A stretch of DNA of 64,000 nucleotides, from positions 3,534,001 to 3,598,000 of the forward strand of contig NZ_JACHML010000001.1 in assembly GCF_014208045.1 (NCBI RefSeq). The letters are read 5' to 3'. The position numbers and the translations under genes were made by a program. The notes beneath the pieces are model-generated. The model was not told the origin of the DNA. It did no database searches and saw nothing but the letters and a program-made list of their open reading frames with translations. Positions 32,701 to 34,905 of this stretch are shown piece by piece. Numbering within the stretch: position 1 is the stretch's first letter; every line of letters starts with the position of its first letter. The stretch is from Microbacterium thalassium (GTDB lineage: Bacteria; Actinomycetota; Actinomycetes; Actinomycetales; Microbacteriaceae).

Positions 32701-34657
32701 CGTTTCCGGTGATCTTGCCGACCGCGCCCGCGAAAACCGTGAGGATCGCGACGGCGGCGTCGAAGCTGCCCGATCCGTCGGTTTCGGACTTCGATGCATC
32801 GGCCCCCGGGGTCGCGCCGACGTCGACGGTCGAGGTGGCTGTCATCGCGACCGTGCCGTCCACGTCGAGGACCGCATCGTCGCTCACGGTCGTGGTGGCG
32901 TCGGAGAAGATGATCGCCGCGTCGCCGTACTGCTTGTCGAGGGTGAAGGGTCCGACGACCGAGGAGGCGTTCGCGGTGTAGTTCCCGGTCGCGTTGATCT
33001 GGGACGTCCCGCGCACGTCGATCTCGGCGGTGGAGTTCACCAGCACGGCGTAGGCGGTGGCCGCCGACGTGTCGGGCACGACGGTCGCCGTCGCGGTGAA
33101 CGTGACGTCGCCCGCGTTGATGGTCCCGCCGTCGACGACGATGGAAGCTTCGGCGTCATGGTCGATGCATCCGGTGATCGAGAAGTCGTCGAAGTCGGTG
33201 CAGTCGCCGACGTTCAGCGGCACGCCGTCGTTGTTCGTCTCCTCGGCGGTGAACTGCACCGAGCCGGCGTCGATGGTCGCGCCGTCGACGAAGATCTGCT
33301 CGAACAGGGCGACGAACATCGCGAGGCCCAGATTGATCGGTCCCTGGATGGTCAGCGAGTCATGGCCGTCGCCGCCGGCGATGCTGAGCTGCTCACCGGC
33401 ACCGGTGGGCCTCGTGAACGAATGCGTCTCGAACGTCGGCGTGGTGCTCGTGCTGCGCAGGCGGAGCAGGTTGCTGTCGCCCGGATCGACCTCGAGCACC
33501 GCTTCATCGTCATCGGTGCTGAGCTCGAAGACCACGTCGCCGCCTGCGCCCGTGTTGGTGAGCGGCTCGATGCCCGTGTAGGACACCGTCGTGGACCCGA
33601 CGACGAGCGTTCCCGACGTCCCGTCTGTCGGGTAGGACGCGAAGCCGGCCGGCGCGTTCGCGGTGACGAGCGTGTCGAAGCCGGCGCCGCCGTCGAAGCT
33701 GATGAACGTGCCGGGGTCGGTCCCACCGAAGTCGATCGTGAACGTGTCGTCACCGGTCGTGCCGACCACGCTGATCGACGACGTCTCCGCCAGCGGGCGG
33801 GACTCGCCGCCGTAGGTCGCCGTGCCTCCGGCGCCGAACGTCAGTGTCGCCGAGGTCGTGTCCATGGCGATCGACCACGGGGCCGTCCCCGCCCCGGCTT
33901 CCGACTCGGTCGCCCCGGGATCGGGCTCGCTGGTCGTCCCTTCAGCACCGACGTCGGACGCGGTGCCGGCGCCTGGCTCGGCGACCGCGCCGTCCCCGCT
34001 TGACGCGTCCTCGGCCGCGGCAGCGTCCGCCGGAGCCGCGGTGTCCTCGGCGACCGGGTCCTCCTCGGCGGCCGGCTCAGGCGCGGATTCCGTCTCCGGC
34101 GCGGGAACGGGCTCTTCGGCTGCGGACTCGGGAGCAGGGGCGGGCTCCGGTTCCGGCGCAGGCTCCGGAGCAGGCGCCGGCTCAGGTTCCGGCGCGGGCT
34201 CAGGCTCCGGCTCAGGGGCTGGCGCGGGCTCAGGCTCCGGCTCAGGGGCTGGCGCGGGCTCAGGCGCGGGCTCGGGCTCCGGGGCAGGCTCAGGTTCCGG
34301 CGCGGAAGCCGGTTCCGCCACGGGCTCTGACGGCGTCGTGGCGCCCTCGTCGGTGGCTTCGGCATCCGCCGTCGCGTCGGCCTCGAACGGCCGCACATCC
34401 AGGAAGGCCGGCTGTCCGACGATCTCACTGTCGTCGGGAGCCCCGACGACGGTCACCTCGAGTGTGAACTCCGTCTCGGCCGGCAACGAGCCCGGAACGA
34501 CATCCGCGGGAGCGGACGCCTCGGCCTGCGGCGGAGGCGCAGAGACCGCGAAGCTCGGTGTGGCCGCGGCGAGCGCGACCACCAGACTCGCACTCACCGT
34601 GAAAGCGAGTGCGGTCTTGCCGGCGCCCCCCGAGCGCCGCCGATCCGCGGATCTCAT
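5741..34657 (-). CDS. Giant secreted multidomain repeat protein (9,638 residues), RTX/Calx-beta adhesin-like
   Basis: One uninterrupted frame from ATG 34657 to TAG 5741-5743, roughly 1 MDa. Order by residue: Sec signal peptide 1-37 (Arg-rich start, hydrophobic core, PSFA cleavage site); Pro/Glu/Ala/Ser stalk about 110-255; a first RTX-like stretch about 290-335; several dozen beta-strand repeats of about 50-60 residues (core like VGIGASVAVNVV) to about 4,900; tail-fibre-like inserts about 1,635-1,810; three CBM5/12-like modules about 3,450-3,630; filamentous-haemagglutinin-like beta segments about 5,000-6,700; Calx-beta-like domains about 6,730-7,130; discontinuous RTX nonapeptides about 8,045-9,040; two concanavalin-like domains about 9,140-9,500; a classical Calx-beta domain about 9,503-9,623; a KKK tail. 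All 62 cysteines fall into 31 local pairs. No LPxTG motif or C-terminal helix is seen, so it is probably released or held non-covalently. Likely a surface or matrix adhesin; the role is inferred from architecture. It has its own promoter and ends against YhgE. Confidence 0.9.
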   Translation of the reverse strand: MRSADRRRSGGAGKTALAFTVSASLVVALAAATPSFAVSAPPPQAEASAPADVVPGSLPAETEFTLEVTVVGAPDDSEIVGQPAFLDVRPFEADATADAEATDEGATTPSEPVAEPASAPEPEPAPEPEPAPEPAPAPEPEPEPAPAPEPEPEPAPEPEPAPAPEPAPEPEPAPAPESAAEEPVPAPETESAPEPAAEEDPVAEDTAAPADAAAAEDASSGDGAVAEPGAGTASDVGAEGTTSEPDPGATESEAGAGTAPWSIAMDTTSATLTFGAGGTATYGGESRPLAETSSISVVGTTGDDTFTIDFGGTDPGTFISFDGGAGFDTLVTANAPAGFASYPTDGTSGTLVVGSTTVSYTGIEPLTNTGAGGDVVFELSTDDDEAVLEVDPGDSNLLRLRSTSTTPTFETHSFTRPTGAGEQLSIAGGDGHDSLTIQGPINLGLAMFVALFEQIFVDGATIDAGSVQFTAEETNNDGVPLNVGDCTDFDDFSITGCIDHDAEASIVVDGGTINAGDVTFTATATVVPDTSAATAYAVLVNSTAEIDVRGTSQINATGNYTANASSVVGPFTLDKQYGDAAIIFSDATTTVSDDAVLDVDGTVAMTATSTVDVGATPGADASKSETDGSGSFDAAVAILTVFAGAVGKITGNARAVVDGGLGITATNTATLNGVGDATDATSGAGIAVAYLSQTTDAAIDSTNATGTTAASLTILADQTANVTATAKAGQQGASANNKNANGSERGNGQASTDDGSIGIAGALGLAIVETATTARLAGSTVSTTGTQSVTAQAMNTIAATGDGSTKTTGSGFGIGVGILVANLSTQAFADGGDLNADGGFTFAARGPASGDSVFTATAVSGAKGTSDIGVAGSLAVSKIDAVTRADLRGTGLSFDGSDVGLDARGSHNSTASATAKQDGTGSIGGGASVALTLVDAEVFAGVASGAAPTGIDDLTIDATGLDEALTETEGGASGGTTATITGVGSIAIHDVRTSASILDAVAPLMLGGALTGGAHQTAKATTTATGATAAGSGATLGATVSIAVTSAEHIADASIARDVTAGGNVAMTAEGTSTTATTAEASADGAPDESADASGKNANEKADAKAADAGSKTAGGAGAGTSTPTAENEDGTAVTVAAAIAFNIVRSVTTAELADGSSVVTTGTVSFETENNTDASATAKGTATDSSSVGIGAALAVNKVELVNRATIGVDSGVEATGLTVSATVRDVSGDVTHTFAADAEAGAANAAGTLGVAGAFAMNIVDEETTAAIDSDPVNTPHPGPDPLQGVVLTGTGNLSITAGSKSSDKASAKAAQSGDATVGLGASLALNLLTRIVFAGISQVTDPTRGPPVTITGDLSITADQDVTLTTEAEAGGASGTVTIVPAIAITLATLHSSASIGASASALTADDVEAHAKQTVKATTTAKGSTVTGSSAGIGVSLALAVLDDTIAAAHSARDITATGDVEFTAEQRVDATTTAEAATKGADPSEGGDQPGGKDVNEKADDNLEKANTKKAAETGTGTSTSSTPKAATEDGGGDSVSIAGAIAIAVIGSTAHAWFADGITVGSGGTVTLKSLADTDSTAEARGDSASDGSVGIGAGVAVQDVSIVNLAETGDTTITAVGLVVSAGMRLGDTDDIVRRWNGSGWDVVEEGAQLPGPSKNDTWFVTTDDGDGGDDGLYTFDGSNWSNTTDVSLTGTVATLPGGASDGDYYLLTSKREGHPAGSVWKRESGSWVFVTKFTTKTKAQLPEDEIEEDTWFRLTEADGSNVAGFYKRNDQHQWIHQPSATLGSGDELPASPSTDQLFRLFEHEVTTTARAGASKASDLGVAGAVAINLLDNATEAVVSASASATLTSADVVVAARSNERDTATATSLAKVGSAVGIGASVALQIIDGSTVRAEVEDTAVLTGGSSLQVTADGYRELITKAEGGTEGGTAITPVVALAISIDDTVLARLGTAGAGYVGTGGATVHATHTTIAHTEGKADAAGEDAAVGVDLAINAIVDWDTLAEVARDVTADAVSVLATSVIDTEAKSVASASGADDSTQDGDAAADDQVNGSNPNTGATQSKTGSMPDSKNGTGGNGANAADQKASDESGASSSGGGDTTAIAAAVGVNWVVAVSTARIVDGATVVATDGAVTVRSTFAASANAFGLGSAIDLQNDGTRIGATIGLNVQDLTNRARIGDATVNGDEGVFVEALVPDDQCDDDEDRPCNSFIVWSFAAAGGKSTSVAGTVTVQILLLTTEAVIDAGADIDAPAGGITVRATQALGVQNLAIAGALSTGSEAAIGASFAVNYVEITTTAHIDSGTAPADITRTDAFGATLVEAETLYVTVAPDVPGPIDIEWPEVTSVVVAGGASNSGAAISGAFLVDILSFDTRAWIGNGAQVNQTIAVGGSGQDVTVHATDEIEVVNIVGSLSISLSSASVGISVIVSVVNSNVRAWIGSSTDVRGGGTVLVEAGATEDWLQLAVAGGVSGGSAAVSGAVNVFVFNQGGSGPVTRAFIGSSSVVRGDQGVSVLAHRAMEADVAAGNLAIGGGSAGVGASVVVIVRDSVVDAYVGTGTEIDARGPGLTVSAVQSGESTYIAAGGAGGSTAGVAGSVTVNVTNDTTTAHLDAGVVVVAPSTHVTVLAQDTTSIIGLAGVITIGGTAGVGVGVDVEVVTKTTRAWIGNDVDIVGSGNLTIDAISSEHITSVSVGGGFAGTAAINVNAAVSAVTVTTEAYIADGTSASNRAEIAMGGSIRIAADETLVINVIGGNISIGGSAGIGASVAIPVTTKNTHAWIGDYASVSAAGGNTLTVSTGDYSVETKDMRFSPGDVNTGADTITLAGHGFENGDVVQYDRGCDSAPGCAAAGGLAHAGTYYIVGATANTFQVSETEGGAAVDITSQGSSTNQRFFRSDQANVLEDNTLRFNPTGAVDEGGDRINLPYDLLLDSGTPIADDDPLVYSAGGGTPIGGLVDGGTYYYKNDGGGWFQLLDARSTEGGQVVDLGTGWTGKSHSLVPGGTAPAGDASAMGPRDITAGSETGFRGIAVTANNSDDVGAFGIAFSGGGAAGIGVAGAIAVNSASTSAHIGANARINCATLCTSNVTGANIGQSVRVAAANQYYELGIAAAVGVGGGAGIAVPVAVRVVNLDTFAYIGSGAWVNARNDIVVSADGSDTIVSVAAGAGGGTVGVAGTLSVTVLNVNTFACTGTPGGSDAWECTGTGATLRAGDNVVVSADDDTRMLLITVAAAGGLVGVGAAVGVAVLNKNVKAYLGTGGTVDALAGGDPISGVSNGTVGGTTSAHGVIVRATSSEDVFGLAPAVGGGFVGVAGGVAVTLLTIVVQARIDGGTVNGQAGASSGQDVHVSATDEFTSLTIAGGIAGGFVGVAGGVDVGVANISVQAILGQLSTVNAADDVHVYAVSSKDVSTFAVSAAGGFVGVAASVSVWSVGTESTGDYHAADGGNFKGEWNAGTEYLEGDVVTYNGSRYSAKVDSPVIGSNPAANTQQWLGSSSALGLGAYDAGATYNKGDEIEYAGAYYTAQQDGLHGIAPTGGNVGETDAFPWREGGVSHSVKEAGASSQGGWTDALDGTTEGSVVAWSDGTWAEGSIVSYAGKKWVATADITAADDAPDVDSDWVETAVTAQKTNDRLGSAMGGVNLGAAAPTTNPGTDALGAVPAGGTTATINGTVDAGGSVRAWASDDVTVLGVAGAAGAGLVGVGISVLVLNIKSVADAGIGSTAVITAGTGGSDAVSVKASLVEDVFGLGFSGAAGLVGIAGQVVVINDSGTQRAHIDGGAQITRAGGGVSVSSVADRDIESLSLAIAVGAIGAGVSVSVVNVSGNNTSETGTVTVGGTGTVASFSSSAQDDITVSAMAVSVAGGIGAIGGVVAFVSLSGTAKATASPSGTIGSGGVHVTANGTRTVETKTLNVTVGAVAVGLTVARSNSSRHLEAVLGGNVTTAGAVEATATATNSAVVSAPGVAVGLATIGITVVFSELSGHTTAKATGTVSGASQIDVIATASNRADTRTELYSGSLIGVSGAWASAKVTSGAYITASAEGGSSLGSTGAITIKAQTQGTGYVAKGIIDSASVGGLADIKAFVAIGTVDADTTATLDGAVTAATNVTVRANAVVDVDADIQTGSVGFASLAIGSSNAKYTGETKASGAGSIAATGNVAIEAVSSAAANAKSNVITGGILIGIAVSAPNADISAPTTAVWTGDVTSAGTMTIEADATNTVVSTLNVLATGIGAVTGGDADATITDTTVTSAAIGSGASLTGIVGLLTVSAHAVNRATAVAGGKGIGGVSISVIFPNATVEAHTTATIEGDVGSTTIDPALGTVGVPGAGAILVSAIGDDATSASVDTFGVGLVAISASSASASTAPEVRARVGNGDVTASGDVIILAQSLTDSDAYAYAASGGLIDIQAGFSADASSTPIVSSTITGGFVQAGGLLAVRAQHGSALEELSDGTIDSLDCAGDDTICFALPHGLATGGSVTYGAPDPGNIGENDPNPYAISGLADGRTLGVIVENDYALKLGLEFIADQPGMGDSWADAVDDVTAGLYFPSGHNLLTGDVVTYTCGGGTAFGTYGGGTLTCGASYYVFVVDAYRLRLSTTPLGANGATVWSGAPNISGGDTFTVGSTAGLDGLTVVYHAPPVIEFRSHLVDVTVDGDGIIDTTGSGNIDYSSGENTIYAPDHGSIEGAEYVYTVSGGPVLGGLSNGQHVWIVGGSESAGPDLVRLADSYCHAGFGTYDADPGPGTDIQPCSGNIQVLPISYSTLEANRLALHTLTRVGHENIGLTEGGMYVIDVLNGTQFQLRTTGGALVTGLVSKSGTHRLVNEGIAVVANGTGTHQLTLHFGSSLPAASNPHVLFGVGGPDALLANPAGGANGVVSSAATGVGGGLFRFSDVDSDVTSHPHLTASVQGGTLRGGEVEIAGESFSSVAVATKGVGGGFLAFGGADSGAVVRNTVTVDVASGATVFSSSDIAVTALGFNTANGEAVNRTGGLIAGADALVDLEIGYEIATTVSGELFANRTILVDAAAGVDGRANASAGSGGLGTDVDANDSSSRGVQIGNDHTAAVSTTIGTGALLRGGAVQISAGTGIRYSIDGDGALVGHDVTVLGKANSSASAYALGADSDAGAHVKLADTVTTTLETGSEVEGASVLIQSRHKNIDLSATARSSCGCGGGDTDARASVTFSGASQVVGVDESIVRTAELVVRAVTTFDNLSASARRSGGFFDVGSSDADVTNVQARAITWNSTVFLLGEPNPILIVDETGEIVAKTDNVTVRATQGGGALGIGDVVPGGTIWIDPIIYDEIPAALFETNDASGSCDLLCDGTIGGHDGTFYIQQTWNSLLIRNSSDKAIYIEGTNDPQSVSINTLNSHLTTTPAATISVSVDNGPHAPPYPPAWTWDLQHIFPATDVVIESLRAGTTTGFDITYDGDIVNTIGTTRITNDRGSILRDPDGGTETIYSNTATLDAEEGSIGTIPSPIALVLHQITHTGEVGVPAVFKPVALDVEAGQNLYLDLRVIRRDALTASTSAVQPVIGPIRAGGDAVVILRDSAEGIQLPTLGDVNVDVYSPNDKPAPYGTGSPTYTVPTTCYFREDSDGCPGGIVEPVIVGGDVVAVPFGTDLDPIRAYYTFSDIRAGHNIAIFHTSAATEITILAYTDVDATWTDDETSATHGVTDGSGKIDVLNNGDITVVEQSGKGDLRVGHIHTTGLCSGATPKACTTATIGADVDLRSPRKILDAELDAGILDTDDDSTLVDAYDLDTGGPLTGVDVTGRNITLTAGDNGLGQPGSVSGVGGIGLPDNFLEIEVDAIGGPLGILNAFDTAADDDKTFGIFLDQVDGDMQIGLVHTAGDNAPITGLTTGNVSLRSRNGSIRDALDDAAADVIGQTIDIDAHGGSIGDTDGANDLEIDSLVGSPFACDNPNCADNSDGTSDAGLIAVADDVALEASGGIFLTETDAYLRLVYAHTTGGDIRLTVRESAQFDEDLFLIRNGSANFAEDNDTVPGNDPDHLRIIPNGTVFAETGSVELRVGDDITLHQNSRILANEGIDIRGDWLNLDSGGTLGAPVPERGTTMILRGEITADCMVTGADIDGFGHPEGACAPSTAPVPVWETDIWGGVDVDVFQLGDPSGLDLDDSKLSLGDPGYIFLGSKTTVHGNAVPTPGTTDGEDEFTVWYLQSMDIVTSPTGLQSGNGAGHALTLDGQGESDHYTVYTNGSHGSIRNYVIQVLDTGAPDNGVDELEIYGYDNLSDDFNGSEDGENKATDDIWLLRALVCIDNESPYGVSGVPATCDSATETADHPAFIALLAGDSAADDGGIGTYRDRIQGNEPSALVQRVTYDTALNGRITVFGQGGNDAFYVDDTSATITLDGGYGNDTFQIGQIFGTQRDDDLAPDGGALLPADTFPALVPTTRGWLSPGAHAPLIATGGTGNDRFTVYSNQAEIQLNGDDDNDLFVVRAFAIAAVCDTNADNAADAGDAANGCGYSDVSFDADPETGEYPMDGDDGHVDGQCQLADGYIRYDNNGDGVCNNADAHITYNHEPGSNVDLDNRWWMDDIIPLDEDGVAVPIIGLGFSTNRPLDIRAGGGEDEVQYNVNAPVNVDGGTGFDKLVVLGTEFADDFAITDTGIYGAGLLVRYTTIEVLEVDGLEGDDQFFVQSTAYGVAYRVIGGLGSDMISVTGDVTADIVTRELEGLSGAVDHLVTSATDSGYDGLPTDGVPYNLAVGDQGVVVIKEQTGGTVVREGGGSTIDETAYYTVELAEQPDAPVYVTVSAAYSPSEEAFGHEINPGPEVYNGFDPLPDGIGDTVWLCVGAVDADCDEQGEFQRHYVRNGVVYDRAGREVVLTFDDMNWMTPQRVYVYAVDDPRAEGDRRVVIQHSVISADETFHMARVRQVNALVYDNDTPGVYAIPVAPGTDELDAGTYVIEGDGTTERNDDILLSLAKNPGAETIWVKVWMDAESQAILQLTFPGLAASRLQQFADPDGGTHYAVQFTSGNWDLPIRVVANARDNADPADPTTAVVFYELYAALSSADAEYAYPFPNLRSGPQRSDVVVYDDETPFVITDISGTDTVIVKCGDATCSIPGTTDDYTIRLTKPPTGEVQIALLPDGLVDVVRLCDSDGMNCDVLDPQVDYEIIGGDVPTRVFLGKLSFAGTTVTRANGSDLGSFLDEGLAVGDRITISGCGATIYTITGIAPDGGSLDVDQSVGGCTPAIPTENDTINQLRAVGAWDGDATAQLVGGAWRLERDDASSWLADGFIEGQWVEICDGDVGCVRAKIAILRGENDTKDEKLELRQVLLAPGDDLTGFDGYVTVTRIAAVVTFDDTDYYVEKQVVLEADIAYEQPIQRQGVKIFPTSTHLLSKLRGPLAVEGGVSGADRSLELGLKLPGEQDGPLFAIATQAPETKQIDMLNIYNDSSQAHGRGAMNSTTLRGFGMAKDLDFGDGYAGDQDETFGEGQIFPGGISFGTVQVVDGEYLTDGAKSTIEVFNLMLGIGNDRLDVQGTLQPDDAVKLTGTVELTEPGVGETVPDDTTHRLSRPDPYGPFDWKAQGFLVGMPVTIDGVEFVVTGFGDDFPGDTTDNTVMYLEEIAPGTAPEGVGFHDVIGSDVEVVGTGTGDITITPNIAGDGAIVERESGAWGDDGFVIGQLIMIDGLDGQWRLTAISEDGAMLTLRRGEEITPAQIAGLGDEPTVFVPGPHGGLTVIHGGGNSTVQSAFDMIRATSAPDAPDGTELVLTRLDGRPWSVNEYFPGSGYVALDPYGSGPQHVQLDGEAFTREILGFGGTLADCDFGDPFPGCGVGSIMYLSGPEYLGSTGEVATTVHIADPLEVTATDEMEIRTDSLTRTDGGSFVTDKFEVGQQVRISGMPGVYTIAEVTASVLTFHNVAFQPTVTLDADGHQVWHAPLLTVTGYREDLDGGLRVGGDTITVCNLGSVSPLYLDIACDVDATAGPGSPLVVYGDTGQDGIWYAGDPSNVLGMEFGPKPFDPFTRIPDAENEDDEWMLGLAHPYDDAGNDIIDASNLFAHLGHSELPTVGFSAYGGVGNDLIIGSQAGDHLAGGSGDDEIRGLRGVDHIYGDSGMNVDMFTRALDIATSDLSPAPSVTGAGYINNGTTIQPYKPFVRDDLLVGGHDLIFGEGLWTVLGGPESVYDDVVFGDHGVVLQEVQDPNLPDIRSLGILQKIQTTELETILAVYSVNLQKGDGDHIFGNLGRDLIIAGRGDDQADGDEADDMLFGDAAGIVRTHGDWTSERFQTLCGTLLYSRSDILTAANLCNGAPTPTADDSGALLVDGTPRPYRDPDGAPWWAEYDVTELWHTFAIDDGSEGAGSFGNDELAGSEAHDLLFGQLGNDVIQGDGGTEQAFARMVDDDTITVHPGASRTPLGCLPDGAGVVCDLVGTLDVVATFEAATDGEDYIEGGGGNDRVLGGLGQDDILGGSSDFFSLVDPEQRPDGLPNPQPWYLPGDDRGADILFGGAGIRIGINDQTSGVDSVPGLDGGILDDQTVPGNMHARDADTIVGDNGRIIRIVGVNHIDVNGDDNTGGVFEPPATGPNYVTFNYDDYGPQKIVVRGVELLDYTIGGPDFLPQNFGLTEGADCNGSPTQPTCSMVLDTSSGSWKTIQIGGRDEVHGETGDDTVYTGADHDIVFGDAQDDDIIAGWGNDWVSGGTGRDGILGDDGRIFTSRNTACPTAGSAACTQETEPLYGILGLRTVDPDDKYSNGDVLNEYIYTPGHVQNATINVEGELNKAADLTVYNLGPNTNQSQHHVADQPTYDANNSDDIVFGGWGSDWIHTGAGDDAVSGAEARAEGYAQHFDGDGDPVGLEYIDFFHPYNPGDVLHFGDDTNPWHANNHNELRLGEFYLYDEYEPRRAILFDETGDVWTCTAYTPSGHTCTDSTDIADYPSHWFLNNEDLLGNWVTACVELDNQGNCIGTDSEQPSDGNDVMFGDLGNDWMVGGTGEDTIWGGWGNDLMNADDDLHSGCVTEQPNGTCTLAGDTWLNDVPDGVNSSFQDRVYGGAGLDILIGNTGGDRLIDWVGEFNSYIVPFAPFGIATVSRQVSPWLPEFLYALSGSQGADPTRWSDEGTEEIRNGEPYGELGLIIQQDHGQWQTQTGGPTDPQAGNIPGGRRDTVRGADFNDGTLQGFATDSGEFTVTQGVLMVGAVNNDGDAVAVWYSDAYKTVYYELAAKISMDKPTGGWKANSYVVFDYFGPDDFKFAGIDEAINKLVIGERTASGWNVLSQGSVPGSVKAGKWYDLNVVVNGLIVTVTVAGAGSLSYTFDPRVLYGDQVALNKGLVGFGSNRARGWFDNIALTIISPELTIDRTDHYSGSGPSVVEDVAGTWTTDPTAGTLNGTAGGLALLDLLDADDDIPQLDSMSYVELEAVLTAAGTTGIVFDYYTASDYKFVAMDTAGQRIVIGHVVGGVETIDASIARTFTAGGSHTLNVVLKATVVTVTFNGQVLESYSYNSPLADGRRGVFGTSAVTVDSWRMRTDDVAYEGASPPAATVSVSDATVAEGDSGTTTVTLTVTRSDGDGAASIDWALAPYATAALGDDYLGATGGTLLFADGQTTATITFTIVGDTAAEGDEVFAVQLEPTPDLNITDGVGVVTIVGDDGVTTTPAPAPTPPGNGKKK
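5790..6150 (-). other. C-terminal Calx-beta domain of the giant protein
   Basis: The coded segment begins TVSVSDATVAEGDSG and runs through DDYLGATGGTLLFADGQ to GDEVFAVQLEP. This is the classical Calx-beta pattern: AEGD near the start, a DY.-G-TL.F motif in the middle and DE.F.V.L near the end. Calx-beta domains bind calcium and are common in cell-adhesion proteins. It is followed only by a short Thr/Pro linker and GNGKKK. Confidence 0.8.
6160..7240 (-). other. Two tandem concanavalin/LamG-like domains of the giant protein
   Basis: Two homologous segments of about 160-180 residues share the patterns VVFDYFGPDDFKFAGID and IVFDYYTASDYKFVAMD, each followed by a (K)LVIGE/IVIGH strand, a LNVVV/LNVVL strand, a VTVTVAG/VTVTFNG strand and a closing WFDNI/VDSWR segment. 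This matches jelly-roll domains that bind glycans or act as laminin-G-like modules. The exact family is not certain. Confidence 0.6.
7540..10530 (-). repeat. RTX (haemolysin-type calcium-binding) repeat zone of the giant protein
   Basis: Several blocks of GGxGxDxUx-type nonapeptides are coded here, for example HLAGGSGDDEIRGL (about 10,490), LFGQLGNDVIQGDGG (about 9,600), YIEGGGGNDRVLGGLGQDD (about 9,390), YTGADHDIVFGDAQDDD (about 8,720), MVGGTGEDTIWGGWGNDLM (about 7,770) and VYGGAGLDILIGN (about 7,590). Longer non-RTX loops with Cys pairs separate the blocks. Such repeats fold as parallel beta rolls when they bind calcium, normally outside the cell. Confidence 0.88.
23765..24310 (-). other. 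Three CBM5/12-like (chitin-binding type 3-like) modules inside the giant protein
   Basis: Three consecutive segments of about 45-55 residues follow the pattern W-x-Y-x2-GD-x-V-x-Y-x-G-x-x-Y-x-A-x-W. They contain GTEYLEGDVVTYNGSRYSA, GATYNKGDEIEYAGAYYTA and GTWAEGSIVSYAGKKWVA, each ending in a Trp-rich strand. This is the aromatic signature of CBM5/12 modules, which bind chitin or other polysaccharides. They interrupt the beta-strand repeat region at about residues 3,450-3,630. Confidence 0.7.
29230..29760 (-). repeat. Four tail-fibre-like repeats inside the giant protein
   Basis: About four tandem segments of 40-45 residues share the order LP - D.W/Y - L or V - G.Y/VW - G.W. Examples are LYTFDGSNWS, AGSVWKRESGSWVF and AGFYKRNDQHQWI. 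The pattern resembles short repeats in phage tail fibres and some bacterial surface proteins. They are inserted between two ordinary beta-strand repeats, at about residues 1,635-1,810. Confidence 0.55.
34191..34270 (-). repeat. Perfect 30-bp tandem repeat coding the Pro/Glu/Ala stalk
   Basis: The 30-bp unit starting ggcgcgggctcaggctccgg repeats perfectly at 34191-34220 and 34221-34250, then continues partially to about 34260, within a larger degenerate array at about 34130-34310. It codes PEPEPAPAPE-type units. The unit is a multiple of three, so slippage would change stalk length without a frameshift. Confidence 0.8.
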
Positions 34658-34697
34658 GTTCGTCTGCTTCGTCCCGTCGATCGTCGTCGAACACGTG

Positions 34698-34718
34698 AGA
34701 GCAAGCGATCGCTTCTCT
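34698..34718. promoter_or_regulatory. Inverted repeat in the leader of the giant gene
   Basis: AAGCGATCGCTT (34703-34714) is a perfect 12-bp palindrome. It is flanked by AGAG (34698-34701, then one unpaired C) and CTCT (34715-34718), extending the symmetry to 20 bases. It lies about 40 bp upstream of ATG 34657, inside the predicted 5' UTR, and could be a regulator site or an mRNA hairpin. No known regulator was recognised. Confidence 0.5.
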
Positions 34719-34806
34719 GATACCGCCCCTCCCCCGAGAAGTCGGTCCCAGCTACCCCAGTCGTCGCCTTCGTGTCCCGAGAGGCATTCCGGTGGCGACG
34801 GGCGTC

Positions 34807-34835
34807 ACGCTAGACCCGCTCCCGGGCGCGCGCAA
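34807..34835 (-). promoter_or_regulatory. Predicted promoter of the giant secreted-protein gene
   Basis: On the minus strand TTGCGC (34830-34835) and TAGCGT (34807-34812) are separated by exactly 17 bp, giving a start near 34800 and a leader of about 140 nt. The gap of 248 bp between this gene and the upstream ccsB stop supports independent transcription. I saw no recognisable riboswitch in the leader. Confidence 0.55.
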
Positions 34836-34905
34836 GGGTGTGTCGTGAATTGCCCGGACACGACGAATACCGGAGGAATCTGTCCGCTGCGACGGCTCGA
34901 GGCCC

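Noticed and set aside
34130..34310. CRISPR-like repeat
   Set aside because: The repeats are contiguous coding units without unique spacers; there are no cas genes.
34658..34800. c-di-AMP (ydaO-type) or other riboswitch in the giant gene leader
   Set aside because: I looked for the conserved ydaO-type segments and did not see them; only the palindrome stands out.
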